Positions 1 to 11,860 of a DNA stretch of 64,000 bases are shown here, piece after piece. This DNA is from Tillandsia leiboldiana (Eukaryota; Streptophyta; Magnoliopsida; Poales; Bromeliaceae). The notes under the pieces were generated by a model, which saw only the letters and a program-made list of their open reading frames with translations, was not told the DNA's origin and made no database searches. The position numbers and the translations under genes are program-made. Location of the stretch: assembly GCA_029204045.2 (NCBI GenBank), contig JAQNDB010000196.1, positions 1-64,000 of the forward strand. Reading direction: 5' to 3'. Each line of letters opens with the position of its first letter. Positions within the stretch are counted from its first letter, which is position 1.

Positions 1-3000
1 AAGGACAGCACTCTCCTGATACAGTGGACCAGAGGTTTGGCCGCTGTTACCGGTGCGGACAGTCGGGCCACGTTCGAGCTACTTGCCCTTATGCGCCAGC
101 ACCGGCTCCTTCCTCAGCATCAGCCCCACCGGCGCCCCAGCAGCGGTCCTATGCTCCAGCAAGCAGGGCCCCCTTCTTCCCACCCGGCAGATCACCGACC
201 ACCGGCACAGAGCGGGCGGGTTTATGCGCCCAGGTTGCGGACTCCCTGGCAGCCGACCACGTGGTGGCAGGTATCGTTTTACTTTCTGGCAGTAGAGCTC
301 GCACCTTATTTGATACCGGGGCATCACATTCTTTCATCAGTAGAGCATTTGCATCATCTCATGGACTAGAGTTAGGTCGGTTGCCACGTGCGTTAGAGGT
401 ACGGGTTCCCGAGCATACTTTACTTGTAGAGGAGTGTTGTTGGTCTTGCCCTGTACAGATCGAGTCGTGGATCTTGCCAGCGGACCTGATGGTCCTGAGT
501 CAGCTGCGAGACTTTGATATGGTACTTGGGATGGACTGGCGGACTCGCTATTATGCGACTATTGATTGTGCCGCGAGGACGGTGACTTTTAGCGAGCCAG
601 GCCAGGAGGTGATTGTGTACAGAGGATGCCAGAGTACCTTCTTCGCCGCGATAGTTTCGACTTCTCGTGCGAGGCAGATGATGCGCAGCGGATGCGTGGC
701 CTTTTTGGCCAGTGTGGTTGAGGGGCCTGCGGCGGCACCGGGACTCGCGGATATCCCTATAGTCCACGAGTTCCCGGATGTTTTCCCACCAGAGCTGACT
801 AGTATGTCGCCGGATAGGGAGATCGAGTTTTTGATTGACGTAGTCCCAGGAACTGCGCCAATCTCTAAGGCCCCTTACCGAATGGCACCCGGCGGAGCTG
901 CGGGAGTTGAAGGCGCAACTCCAGGATTTATTGGATAAGGGTTTTGTGAGGCCGAGTGTATCACCTTGGGGAGCACCGGTGCTGTTCGTGAAGAAGAAGG
1001 ATGGTTCACTTCGTCTTTGTGTGGATTACCGAGAGCTGAATAAAGTGACCATCAAGAACAAGTACCCTTTGCCGCGCATCGACGACTTATTTGATCAGCT
1101 GCAAGGGTCTTGTGTCTTCTCTAAGATTGATTTACAGTCTGGTTACCACCAACTGAAGGTGAAGACCGAGGATGTTCCTAAGACAGCATTCAGGACTCGG
1201 TACGGGCATTACGAGTTCACCGTCATGCCTTTGGATTGACTAATGCCCCTGCCGCATTTATGGATTTGATGAACAGGGTCTTTCGACCTTATCTGGACCG
1301 GTTTGTGGTAGTGTTCATCGATGACATCCTGATTTACTCTCGGAGCGATGTGGAGCACGAGGAGCATCTGAGGATAGTGCTGCAACTTCTGAGGGAGAAG
1401 AAGTTGTATGCCAAGTTGTCTAAGTGCGAGTTTTGGCTTCGAGAGGTTGCCTTTTTGGGCCATGTGATTTCAGCCGCGGGAGTGGCGGTAGACCCGGCGA
1501 AGATTGAGGCGATCCGGGATTGGCCCCGACCGACGACGGTAGCAGAGGTTCGCAGTTTTATGGGCTTGCAGGTTATTACCGTCGGTTTGTGGAGGGTTTT
1601 GCGAAACTTTCCGCACCCCTCACTCGTTTGACGCGCAAAGGAATCAAGTTCATCTGGAGTGAGGATTGCCAGAGAAGCTTCGAGGAACTGAAGACCAGAT
1701 TGATGTCAGCTCCTATCCTTTCCCTCCCTGTTATGGGGAAAGGATACGTGATCTACAGTGACGCATCGCATAGTGGACTCGGGTGCGTGCTGATGCAGGA
1801 GGGTAAGGTAATCGCTTATGCTTCGCGACAACTCAAGGATTATGAGAAAAATTACCCTACCCATGACTTGGAGCTAGCGGCTGTGATCTTCGCACTGAAG
1901 TTGTGGCGCCACTATCTGTATGGGGAACACTGCGAGATTTACACCGACCACAAGAGCCTGAAGTATCTGTTCACGCAGAAGGAGCTCAATCTGAGGCAGC
2001 GCAGATGGTTGGAGCTGTTAAAGGATTACGATGTGGACATGCTTTACCATCCGGCAAGGCAAACGTGGTCGCTGATGCCCTGAGCAGGAGAGCAGTGCAG
2101 AGCTTATCTATGATGATCACCGATCAGGCGCCATTATTGGAGCAGATGAGGCGGTTAGAGCTTGAGGTGGTGTCCCCGGGGGTTTCTGCTAGACTATTGT
2201 CCTTGGTCGTGCAGCCCACTCTGTTGGACAGGATTCGGGAGAAACAGAGTGAGGACCCCCATCTGATGAGGATTCGAGAGCAGATTCCGGCTGGAGAGGC
2301 AGGGGATTTCTCAGTTGATGCTTCGGGAGTACTACGGTACAGGGACCGAGCTTGCGTGCCTATGGACTCGGAGACTCGAGAGCAGATCTTGCGGGAGGCT
2401 CATTATACACCTTATACCATCCATCCTGGTGGGACTAAGATGTATAAGGACCTCAAGGCACAGTTCTGGTGGAGCGGCATGAAAAGAGATATTGGCAGAT
2501 TTGTGGCGCACTGCTTAACTTGTCAGCAAGTAAAGGCTGAGCATCGTGTACCTGCTGGCAAGTTGCAGAGCCTCCCGATCCCTGAATGGAAGTGGGATCA
2601 TATCACTATGGATTTTGTCACGGGATTGCCGAGAGCTCAGACTGGAGCGGATGCGATCTGGGTGGTCGTGGACAGACTCACCAAATCCGCTCACTTTATA
2701 CCAGTTCAGATGACTTGGCCATTGGATCGACTGGCACAGGTGTACTTGGCCGAGGTGGTCAGATTGCACGGGATACCCATTTCCATCGTGTCGGATAGGG
2801 ACTCGAGGTTTGTCTCGCACTTTTGGAGGAGTTTACAGACGGCCCTAGGGACACGGCTTCACTTCAGCACAGCTTTTCACCCACAGACGGACGGACAGTC
2901 AGAGCGCACCATTCAGACTCTCGAGGATATGCTACGAGCATGCGTTCTGGACTTTGGGGGCGGGTGGCACCGACATCTGGGATTGGTCGAGTTTGCGTAC

Positions 3001-3654
3001 AACAACAGCTATCAAGCGAGCATCCAGATGGCTCCGTTTGAAGCGTTGTATGGGCGCAAGTGTCGGTCACCCCTATATTGGAGTGATGTGGGCGAGAAGA
3101 AGACCTTGGGTCCTGATCTACTATTGGAGGCAGAGGAGAAGGTCAGACTGATTCGACGACATCTGGAGACAGCTCAGAGCCGGCAGAAGAGTTATGCTGA
3201 CACCCGACGACGAGACTTGGAGTTTCAGGTGGGCGATCATGTCTTTTTGAAAGTCTCGCCGTCGAAAGGGATTCGGAGATTTGGGATTCGTGGAAAACTG
3301 AGCCCTCGTTATATCGGACCTTTTGAGGTATTGGAGCGCATCGGGCCAGTTGCCTACCGGCTTGCACTTCCTCCCAATTGGCTAGTGTTCACGACGTGTT
3401 TCATGTATCCACCCTGAGGAGATATGTTCATGACCCGTCGCACATCATTGATTTCGTCCCACTGGAGGTTGCGGAGGACTTGAGCTATGTCGAGCGGCCA
3501 CTGCGGATTTGGACCGCGAGGTTAGAGAGCTGCGCAGCCGGGCCATCCTTATGTGAAGGTTCTGTGGAGCAACCAGGGCGAGCGCGAAGCTACGTGGGAG
3601 CTGGAGTCAGCGATGTTGGATGCCCACCCCCAATTGTTTGAGGCCCCGACTTGA
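1..3654 (+). pseudogene. Element A: Tekay-type Ty3/gypsy polyprotein, 5'-truncated by the window and frameshifted
   Basis: This is the C-terminal part of gag followed by a full pol region. In order I see a gag zinc knuckle (CX2CX4HX4C, about 48-90), an aspartic protease with DTGASHSF (about 312-335), reverse transcriptase with FIDD (about 1,313-1,325), RNase H (YSDAS, TDHKS), an integrase with an HHCC zinc finger and a D-D-35-E core, and a C-terminal chromodomain. The reading frame breaks near 888, 1,231, 1,568, 2,051, 3,376, 3,508 and 3,545. Each break is a one-base indel relative to element H and I see no nonsense codon in the correct frames. The upstream gag and 5' LTR lie outside the window. 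It belongs to the same superfamily as H but is a different subfamily. It cannot make a polyprotein as written, unless the indels are sequencing errors. Confidence 0.93.
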
Positions 3655-3702
3655 GGTATGATTTTAGTTTCGAGGACGAAACTTTCTTTTAGTGGGGAGG
3701 AT

Positions 3703-6700
3703 TGATGATCCAGGTTTCCATGCACTGTTTTCCCGTGAATCCAAGTGTGAAACACCTAATGATGGTGTTTGATCCACAGTGTGTCAAAGGGACAGCACAG
3801 GTGGGTCCGTGGCAGTGTTTATTGTTAGTTTGGCCTTCGGCGGGGTTTGCCGAATTTTAGAAAAGTTTCTAGGCCAAACGGATGGCGTATTTGGATCCAG
3901 CGCGGAAAAAAACGCTTGAAAAACGGCTATTTATTTGCCGGATTTGGAGTCCGGATGCCCAAAAACGGACTCCCGGAAGTTTCTAATGTCTCCTGGTGCA
4001 TGGGGGAAGGCCGTGGACCGCCGGATGCCACGTGGCGGGCCCTCATTGGCCGGCCCGCGGCGCCCGGTGCATGGAACGGCTCGGCGGGGTGCACGGACCC
4101 GGCGCACAGACACGTGGCGCATGGCTACTGGCGGGCTCTTGGGACTCGGCGCAGGGGACAACGCCTGCGGCCGGTCAGGCGGCGCCTGCCCGCGCGCCTG
4201 ACCGCACAGTGCGTGGGACGCGCGTCGCCTCGCCATTGGCGAGCGCCTGCGGGGCTGACCGCGCGGTCGGGACGCGCGTCGGCCGCTGGCGCGCCCCGCA
4301 CGGCTGTTCGCTGTGCGGGATGCGCGCCGATCTCCTGTGGGGACGCGCGTCGCGTGCTGATTGGTTCCGCCCGGTCGGACGGGACGCGTCCGACCCGCCC
4401 TGGCGGATCCGGGCCCAAACGTGGCCCGAATCCAATAACGCGGGTTTGTTTTTTCTCCTTCTTAATTCTTTTAGGGCATTGGAAGCCCGATTTCTCCCTT
4501 TCTGTTTGGAACCACTCCGAGCCCCCTCTTAGACATTTCTTCCTCTCCCAATCCTTCATCCACTGTAGTAATCTCAAGAATTTTGAAGGCTCGGATCCCA
4601 AGGTTTGCATTTATCCGGCGCGGCGCGACGATCGTTCTACGGCTACCAGATTCGTCGCATTTCGGTGTTCTAGCTCCCCCGGCTCACCCCGACATCCTGT
4701 TTTTACGATTTTTGCGCCGTCGGATTCTTGACAGGTAGGGCTTCACTTCCTCTTTTATGAGTTTCTCTTGATTCAGAGGTTTTGATGGTGATTCTGTGGC
4801 TTCTTTCTGACCCTTTTTCCGTCGCGGAGTTTTGGGACAGCACCATCTCGTTTTGGCGATAACTTCGCGCTCGAGCATCGAAACAGGGCGACTCAAAAGG
4901 GGATTTGCATCTACGCGTCACGAGGAATCTCCTGGAATTTTCGTGGATTTTTGTGGAATTTCCCTGAAGGTGAGGAATCCCTTTTTACAGAATTTTATAT
5001 CGCTGTTTTGGGATGAATGTATTGTTTGAGGTGGTCCTCTTGTCGATTTTTGTTCTCAGCACAGAAAAATCGTGGGAAAACGTGCAGGTACTTGTTTCGA
5101 CCGGATCGTCGCGTAGATCGCAGTGTATATTTTCTGGGAATTTTGTGGGCACGTGTCACAGGTAAAAATGGCTGAACAGTAAATCTGAATTTGGGAGACA
5201 GATTTTGGGTTAAACTTGAATTGTAATTTGTGTGTGTTCTTTGGGATCTTTGGCACAGTGTTGCGGGGTTTTCCGGAGCGAGCGCGGACTTAGCCTTTGA
5301 GGACCGGATTTAGCGCTCGAGGTGGGTACCGTTGTTTACCTCCTACTTATGATGTCCCCACTAGGCCTATTGGAGTGCTTCACTGTTATGTTGCTAAATG
5401 AACCGGAATAAGTTAAAATGGCATCTTGGTTGAGAATTGGACTTATTGCTTGGGCTACATCTTAAAATGGACTAAGTATTAATGAATGGATGATTCTTAT
5501 ATTAATATGTCGTTTAAACCTCACGGGGGGGGGGAGTTTTGCTATAAAGGACTATCTTACTCGTACACTTTGGGACCTCTTATGCTTATGTGATAAATGG
5601 ATATGAGATAACTTAGCAAATGAAAGTTTAACTAGTGGCATACCTCTCTATTGGGAAGGATAATTAATATTTAAACCCTGTTTTTATATAAAGGACTTTG
5701 CATGCTTAAATGGACATCTAGTTAGGCCACCTTTTTCTGCTACACTATCATGCTGGAATTGACTTAGGAGAAACCATGCTTTTCTCTTCTTTTATTTATA
5801 TTCGGGGGATAGTGCGCTCGGGTTCGAGCAGGGACTGGGATAGTGTAGTCAGACAGTTGTGGGCTTTGGGACAGGCAGGCTGTGAGGGCCGGGCATTGCG
5901 GCAACCGCGGATCTTTGGCGGTTGACCGGACAGTAGTTATTGCATCAGATTGGGATAGAGGATTTGGATTTCTTTTAGTGGATGGGTTTTCCACCGTGAT
6001 CAGAGTCATGATCCAGTCCTGCTGATTTGGTACTTGTTACCCAGGCATTATACTCGTGTGGGTCGCTCCCCTCGAGTGCCACTCCGGAGTGTGCGTTTTT
6101 ACAGGCTTCGAGTCTTCGAGACTCCCTTTTCCTATCGGTGTTATGCGTAGGCTGGCATACCCGATTTGGCAGGCAGAGCAGGCAGTACCAGTGCTTACTG
6201 GTGTATCGATTGGGTCTAGACAGGCAGGCGTTGACATTCTGATGCATACATATAGCTAATCTATCAGTTAGCTCTTAGAGGCATGTAGTGGTAGCTCTAT
6301 TCATCATCAGCAGTTTTAATTACAGCTTACCACCTCTGTTCATCTTTTCTACCTCTTATAGTCCTAGTGGGCACATTTGTGTTGAGGTCTACCCACTAGG
6401 AGGAGGCTACTGTTTTATAGTAGTTCTCACTCCCCACTGCTTTTCTTCTTCTATTCCCCTTTGTTTTGCAGAGTCGTCTGCGGCTGTTGCAGGACCCTCC
6501 ACTGCGGACCGAGGTAAGAGGATCGCGGACTAGATAGCGGTCCACCCAGGCACCAGTTCTATTATTAGATGTACCCCGATACTCTCAGATACTCTACTAT
6601 TCATTTCTTTTTGGGTCTGGCTTCGGCCAGCTGGTTGTATTTGATTAGCGAGCTGGGAGAGACATATGTCTTATTGAGAGTTACTTTCTGCACTTTACTT

Positions 6701-6868
6701 TTCTGCTTTATCTGAGATGTATTAGTTACTGTTTAGCTCTGTTTATGCTCTTTTATTATATCATCTATACTTGAGCAGGTTACCAGCGCTTCGTATACAC
6801 GGGAAATTCTGTGTATACGGCGGATCTGTAGACGGGCCCGGGTTCTGGTTTACACCCGGGGCGTGACA
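3703..6868 (+). repeat. 3' LTR of element A
   Basis: The LTR starts TGATGATCC directly after a purine tract (AGTGGGGAGGA, about 3,691-3,702) and ends in GGGGCGTGACA. At about 3.17 kb it is long for an LTR, but this is normal for the related elements here. It contains one copy (about 6,118-6,177) of the 60-bp unit that is fourfold in H. It also has splice-like signals at 4,734/4,735, 5,321/5,322 and 6,471/6,472, and two terminal hairpins at 6,793-6,818 and 6,837-6,860. The sequence 'acgcc' after 6,868 would be its TSD, but the 5' end is outside the window so this cannot be tested. Boundaries are inferred from the purine tract and the TG...CA ends. Confidence 0.88.
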
Positions 6869-7679
6869 ACGCCGTTGGTACACGGCAGTAATGCCACGCC
6901 GTGGGTGCACGGCAGTGATGCCACGTTGTAGGTACACAACGGTGAGAGTCTTTTGGATGTTTCGGACTTTTGACCGCGAGTTGGGCATCAGCTTTATGAT
7001 CGCCTTGTGAGCCAGTTTTCAGCCCCGTTCACCGACGGTTTGGTCCCCGTCATGGTGTTCTTTATGAGTTGAGGGATCGACTTCGACCCGTGGGGTCCGT
7101 TGGGGTTATGATAGCATGTTGAGCGACCAACTGTGGCACGAGATTGTGTCTCTTGGGGATCCCTTTTGAGGGTAGCCGGCAGTTGAGTAGTCCACTCGGG
7201 TGGTTTTGGATCGGGAAGTGACCGAGTGAAGACCCCAACTTATTGGATTTCCCTTCCTTATTGGACGAGTCCGCGGGTATGCTTCGGGTCGTCATGTTGA
7301 GGGTAGCACCATGTTGTGGTTTGGTGCGTATTACACTTGTGGTTATTTTAGTTTTCCCCCAGCCTTTTTGTGGAGCCCTTGGTATTTCACGTCTCAGCTC
7401 AGTAGTGATGTGATTTTTTTTTTCTCGCCCGTGATTTACTTGCCCCTTTGAGATCTGTGATTACTGGAGTACGAGGGACGCCCGTTGCAATTTCTGGCTC
7501 GAGAGATGAGAGAATTGCACATCGGGTAATACCGTACTTGTTGTTGTTGTTGCGGAGTAATCACGAGGAGCGAGTGGGGGAGCTGGAGGCGTATTGTTAG
7601 ATACCTAGCCGTGGTATTCTTGACTCCTGATGGGCTTGATCTAGTTTCGAGGACGAAACTTTCTTTTAGTGGGGGAGGA
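6869..7679 (+). pseudogene. Element B: degenerate 3' internal end
   Basis: This is the remnant of the internal region of the element into which A inserted. The stretch about 7,480-7,640 aligns loosely with the chromodomain-coding end of element H but has stops and frame changes. It is followed by the motif AGTTTCGAGGACGAAACTTT, which also precedes the LTR in A, H, F and G, and by a purine tract ending at 7,679. At 6,869-6,945 there are about three degenerate 27-bp repeats. I recognise no coding sequence in 6,945-7,440. Confidence 0.7.
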
Positions 7680-10600
7680 TGTGAGGTCCCGGAATCCCCC
7701 GCGCAGGGTTGCTGGTTGTTGGGCAGCTTTCGGTCGCCGTTGGGGGTGTTGGTGCGCGTGTTGGGGGCCCAGAAATGGATTTGTGATGCAATTTGGGATT
7801 TGCTTGCATCACTGGAGGCCTGTGTGGGTTGCGCGCATTCTGGACACAAGTGGTGGACTTCGGGCTTAAATTGAGACCCCGTGGGATGTTGGAGGACCCG
7901 TCGGGTGTTTAGAAGTGATTTCGCGCGATTCAGATGTCAAAATTAGACTCCGGGTTAAGTCCGGATAAAAGTTTACCTCTCCGGTCGCCTTCGGGAATTT
8001 TTAGAGTTGGAATTGGGCAAATCGGACTTTAAAAATGAACCCGGCGCGAAAATCGGATCGAGTGGGCATTCGGTAAATTTTCGGGTGAGAATTTGGAGAA
8101 ATGGACATCGTTTTTGGATTCAGCGCGCGAAATCGCTAAGAATGGACTATTTACTTGTTTGTTTTGGAGCCCGGATATTTTACACGTTTTTCGAGGCGGC
8201 GCGGCACGTTTCCCGAGGCGAGGCGACAGCGCGGATCCCGAGGCGGCTCAAGGCGCGCAGCTAGCGCGTGTTGGGAACGCGCGCCTGCGCGTGTCAGCGC
8301 AGGGGCCGCCACGTGGCGGCCCCCCGTTGGCGCCCGCGCGGGAGCACGTGGGCGCGCCCGTGTCACGCGCCCGTGTCCCGCGCCTGCGGGCGGCAGCGTG
8401 TCACGCGCCCGTGTGGCGCGTGAGCTGCGCGCCCGCGTGGCGTGCGGGGATACGGCCACGTGGCCGCGCGCCTCCTTGCCTGGGCCTGGTGCACCCGGGC
8501 GGGTGCGGTGGACCGGCCGGTGCACCGTGGACCGGTGCACCGTGGACCCGTCTCTCTCTCCCTTTCTCTTCTTCTTCCCCTTCTTCCTCCCCGCAAGCGA
8601 CCTCTTTTCCTTCTTCGTTTTCTTCTCCAACCGAGCGACGGGGAGAGTGAGGGAGGAGAGTGTGGGAGATGGCGTTTCGCGTCGCGGGCCTCGTGGAGCG
8701 CGCGAGGCTTCCGATGGGGGCGTTGCGGCGGCGGCGGCGCAGTCGGGTAGGTCCCGTGTGTTGGTTTTACTGTATTTTTGTACAGTTTTGGGGCGATCTT
8801 TTAGACTGTAACTGACCTTCTTGCTCCTTTCTGTGTTGGGCACCGTGCACCGTTTTGCGTGCGGACTCCGGCACCGTGCTCTGTTTTGCGTGCGGATCCT
8901 GGCACCGTGCACCGTTTTGCGTGCGGACTCCGGCACCGTGCACCGTTTTGCGTGCGGACTCCGTTTTGCGTGCGGATTCCGGCACCGTGCACCGTTTCTC
9001 GTGCAGACTCCGTTTTTGGTGCGGACTCCGGCAGCGTGCTCCGTTTTGCGTGCGGACTCCGACGGCGTGCTCCGTTTTGAGTGCGGACTCCGACGGCGTG
9101 CCCCGTTTTGCGTGCGGATCGCGTGGAGGCCAATTGCAAGTGTCTACGAGCAATTGGTGGCAAATCGAGGTGGGTGGCCTTATCTCATTGTTTTATGGAA
9201 TGTACATTAATTCTATTGATGTAGGATTATGCATGATAGTTTATTTCCTTGGGTAGCATGCTAGATTGTTGGAATGGCTATCCCTTTATTATCTGTTAAT
9301 GTAGTTATCTTGGAACTTGACCTAGCACCCCCGTCATATGTTGTATGTGTAACCAGACTAGTAGAAAACCCTCACTTGGGCTAGGGTTATTTATGCTTAG
9401 ACATCCACACTGTTCCTTCATCCCTGACATAGTGTTTTCTCGCCCGGGTAGTGGGCCGAGAGGTCGGGACTTGCTTTTAGTGTGGGATGCTTTTACACTC
9501 TTGCCTGGGAGCAGAGTGGAGTCTGGTAGTTGTACTGGGTTGCTTATCTGTGCCGGGAGCCGTTTGGGTAAACGGTAGTCCCGGGAGGTCTTGTTTCCCT
9601 GTTGTGCCGTCGTGGAGGGAGCCGACGCGCAGACGGCAGTCCCGGGCCGTCGAGTATCTTCCGGTCCGTCTTGTTGGGAACCGTTGGGGTTGGCGGTGGT
9701 CCCAGGTCGTTGAGTGTTGTCCGACCTGTTTTGTTACCCTGAGTTATGGGTCGTTCCTGGCTGTGGAGTATCTCCAGCCAGTGAGCCTTGTGCCGCAAGC
9801 CGTTGGAGAGGCTAGGGTCACGTGTTTCGAGTTAGCCGAGCAGCTGAGTCGTCGAGGGTGCTCCGACTGTTGTGCGAGGTATTTGGGGATCTTGAGTCCT
9901 ACCGTTCTGAGAGTGAGCGTGGTTTTTGACTAGCCTGCATATGCCAATGTTTGATACTCTATGCCGCGCCGTTCTACTCAGTGGGAGTCGCGTCCTGAGA
10001 TGCCGCTGCGGATACGATGGTTGGCCTTTTGAGGCAGTTTTCCGCAGTTGAGGCAACGATGGGCCTGTTGAGGCAGTTTTGCGCGAGGGATGAGTTAGTA
10101 GGACAGGACGCCCCACGTAAATCCCGTCCTCATGTGGATGTGTGGTAGTGGGCAGGAGCGTTCCTAGTCGACGGGCGCAGGCTTGACTGGACCTTTGAGG
10201 TAGTCAGTTCGTTTGGGTCGATTGAGCACCTTGGGTGCGAGTGGTCTCATTTGCTTTCATCTGTTCCACTTTTTGGAGTATCTAGATAGAGGCATGGTAG
10301 CTGTAGAGTAGCTCCAGCTTTTCTTGTTCAGATTTCGTTGCATTGTTATCTTTGGCCTCTAGTAGACTTGGTGGGCAGACCGTTGGGCTTGTTGACGGCA
10401 CCCACTGAGAACTACTGTGGGAAGTAGTTCTCACACCCGTCATGGTGTCTTTTTTCCCCAGGAATTTCTTCTCCTGTTCCTGTTGCTCCAGTTGCTGATC
10501 CTTCTGACCGAGGCGAGGGAGTCGCGAGCTAGTTCCCTACCCGTCGTTGGAGTGTAGCGGTACCCCTTCAGAGGAGAGCTTCAGTAGATTAGTTACTTTA

Positions 10601-10925
10601 TTTTACAGTTTGAGAGACTGATGTAGTGAGGATATTTTTGTAGTGAGAGCTTGTACACTGATGTACATTATTGGAGATATCTCCCTTTTGAGTTCTGTAT
10701 CAGAGGATTTTGTATATGATAGTATTTGGGGAGATGGATATTGTATTATTTTCAGTTGTACAGTGTTTGGACTTCAGTTTTAGTAGTCTACTTTCAGCTC
10801 TGATATCTGTATACTGTAGTTGCTTTCTTTCTGCAGGTTAGACGCTTCGTCTGTACGGCAGTTTCCGTACAGATGGCGGATCTGTTGGCGAGCCCGGGTG
10901 GCAGTTTCCACCCCGGGGCATGACA
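7680..10925 (+). repeat. 3' LTR of element B
   Basis: It runs from TGTGAGGTCCCGG, right after the tract AGTGGGGGAGGA, to GGGGCATGACA. It shares its overall layout with the LTRs of A and H: a GC-rich first third, a CGAG/GTGGGT splice-like site at 9,169/9,170, a pyrimidine tract with AG at 10,461, and two terminal hairpins (10,851-10,872 and 10,893-10,917). It contains the 31-bp tandem array at 8,841-9,120 and degenerate GGGAGCCG...AGTCCC repeats at about 9,555-9,790. The terminal CA reads CATGACA where its relatives have CGTGACA, which fits CpG decay. It is inserted in LTR C. Confidence 0.88.
8841..9120 (+). repeat. 31-bp tandem repeat array within LTR B
   Basis: About nine imperfect copies are built on CACCGTGCACCG followed by TTTTGCGTGCGGACTCCGG. 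Some copies are shortened to the TTTTGCGTGCGGACTCCG half. The array lies between the GC-rich first third of the LTR and the splice-like site at 9,169. The repeat leaves several frames open, which produces meaningless long reading frames on both strands. Confidence 0.93.
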
Positions 10926-11860
10926 CCGGGTGCGTTGATGATACCGAGCCTGATGAGGCTGTGATGATGATACCGAGCCTGACGAGGCTGCGATGATGCG
11001 CCTAGTTCATATACTAGAGGTCGCTTGATACCTCTGGCCGAGCTACCATGGGGTCACTGTGTGAGTTATCGAGTTTGTCCGATTGGACACCCTGGTTGAT
11101 ACACCAGGGGGCACAGGCTTGACTCGACTGGACCCTGTGGGGCAGTCGCTGAGATTTGGGTTACACTGAGAGAGTGATGGCATAGCATGTGTCATAGCAG
11201 AGTTTCTTGAGCGTAGGACTTGTGACATATTGTCAGCAGTGAGTGGCTGCATACCATCATCCATAGTCTCTTCCTATTGAGCATAGTAGATAGAGGCATG
11301 TTAGCTGTAGATTCTTTTCCAGCTTATTTTCATTATCAGTCTTATCTGTTATCTTATGCCTCTAGTAGACTTAGTGGGCAAACCGTGGTTCTTGGAGACG
11401 GTACCCACTGAGAACTACTGTAACATGTAGTTCTCACACCCTCTGTCGGTGAAAGGTTGCTGAGGCTTTCTTCCGTTCCTGCCGAGCTGACTGGACGGAC
11501 CGAGGACAGGGAGTCGCGTGATAGTTCCCTACCAGCATTTGTTACTTAGAGTGAGGTAGATGTACCATCCCGGATTGTGGGAGTTGGTTATATTTCCTGT
11601 TTAGCTATCTCCCTTTTGGATTCGTAGATGTTGTATTGGCGGACTTCTATTTGTATCGTCTGATTTTGGGAGATAGGCTATGTGTGGTTGCAACTTTGCA
11701 GTTGTGAAATTTTATAGTACAGCTTTTTATCCGCTCTGATATCTATGTAGCTGTAGTTTTGTCTTTTGCAGGCTAGACGCTTCGTCTGTACGCCAGTTTC
11801 CGTACAGATGGCGGATCTGTTAGCGAGCCCGGGTCGCAGTTTCGACCCCGGGGCGTGACA
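10926..11860 (+). repeat. LTR C, 3' fragment
   Basis: This is the right-hand part of another LTR of the A/B/H type. It contains the 'tagaggcatg' and 'AGTGGGCA...CCCACTGAGAACTACTGT' blocks seen in the other LTRs, and ends in two terminal hairpins (11,785-11,808 and 11,828-11,852) followed by GGGGCGTGACA. At 10,930-10,998 there is a short direct repeat based on GATACCGAGCCTGA. The left part is beyond the window because element B inserted here. I see no internal domain of this element, so it may be a solo LTR or a 3' LTR. Confidence 0.8.

Noticed and set aside
8820..9256. Overlapping open frames in the 31-bp array of LTR B
   Set aside because: They are a by-product of the tandem repeat, present on both strands.
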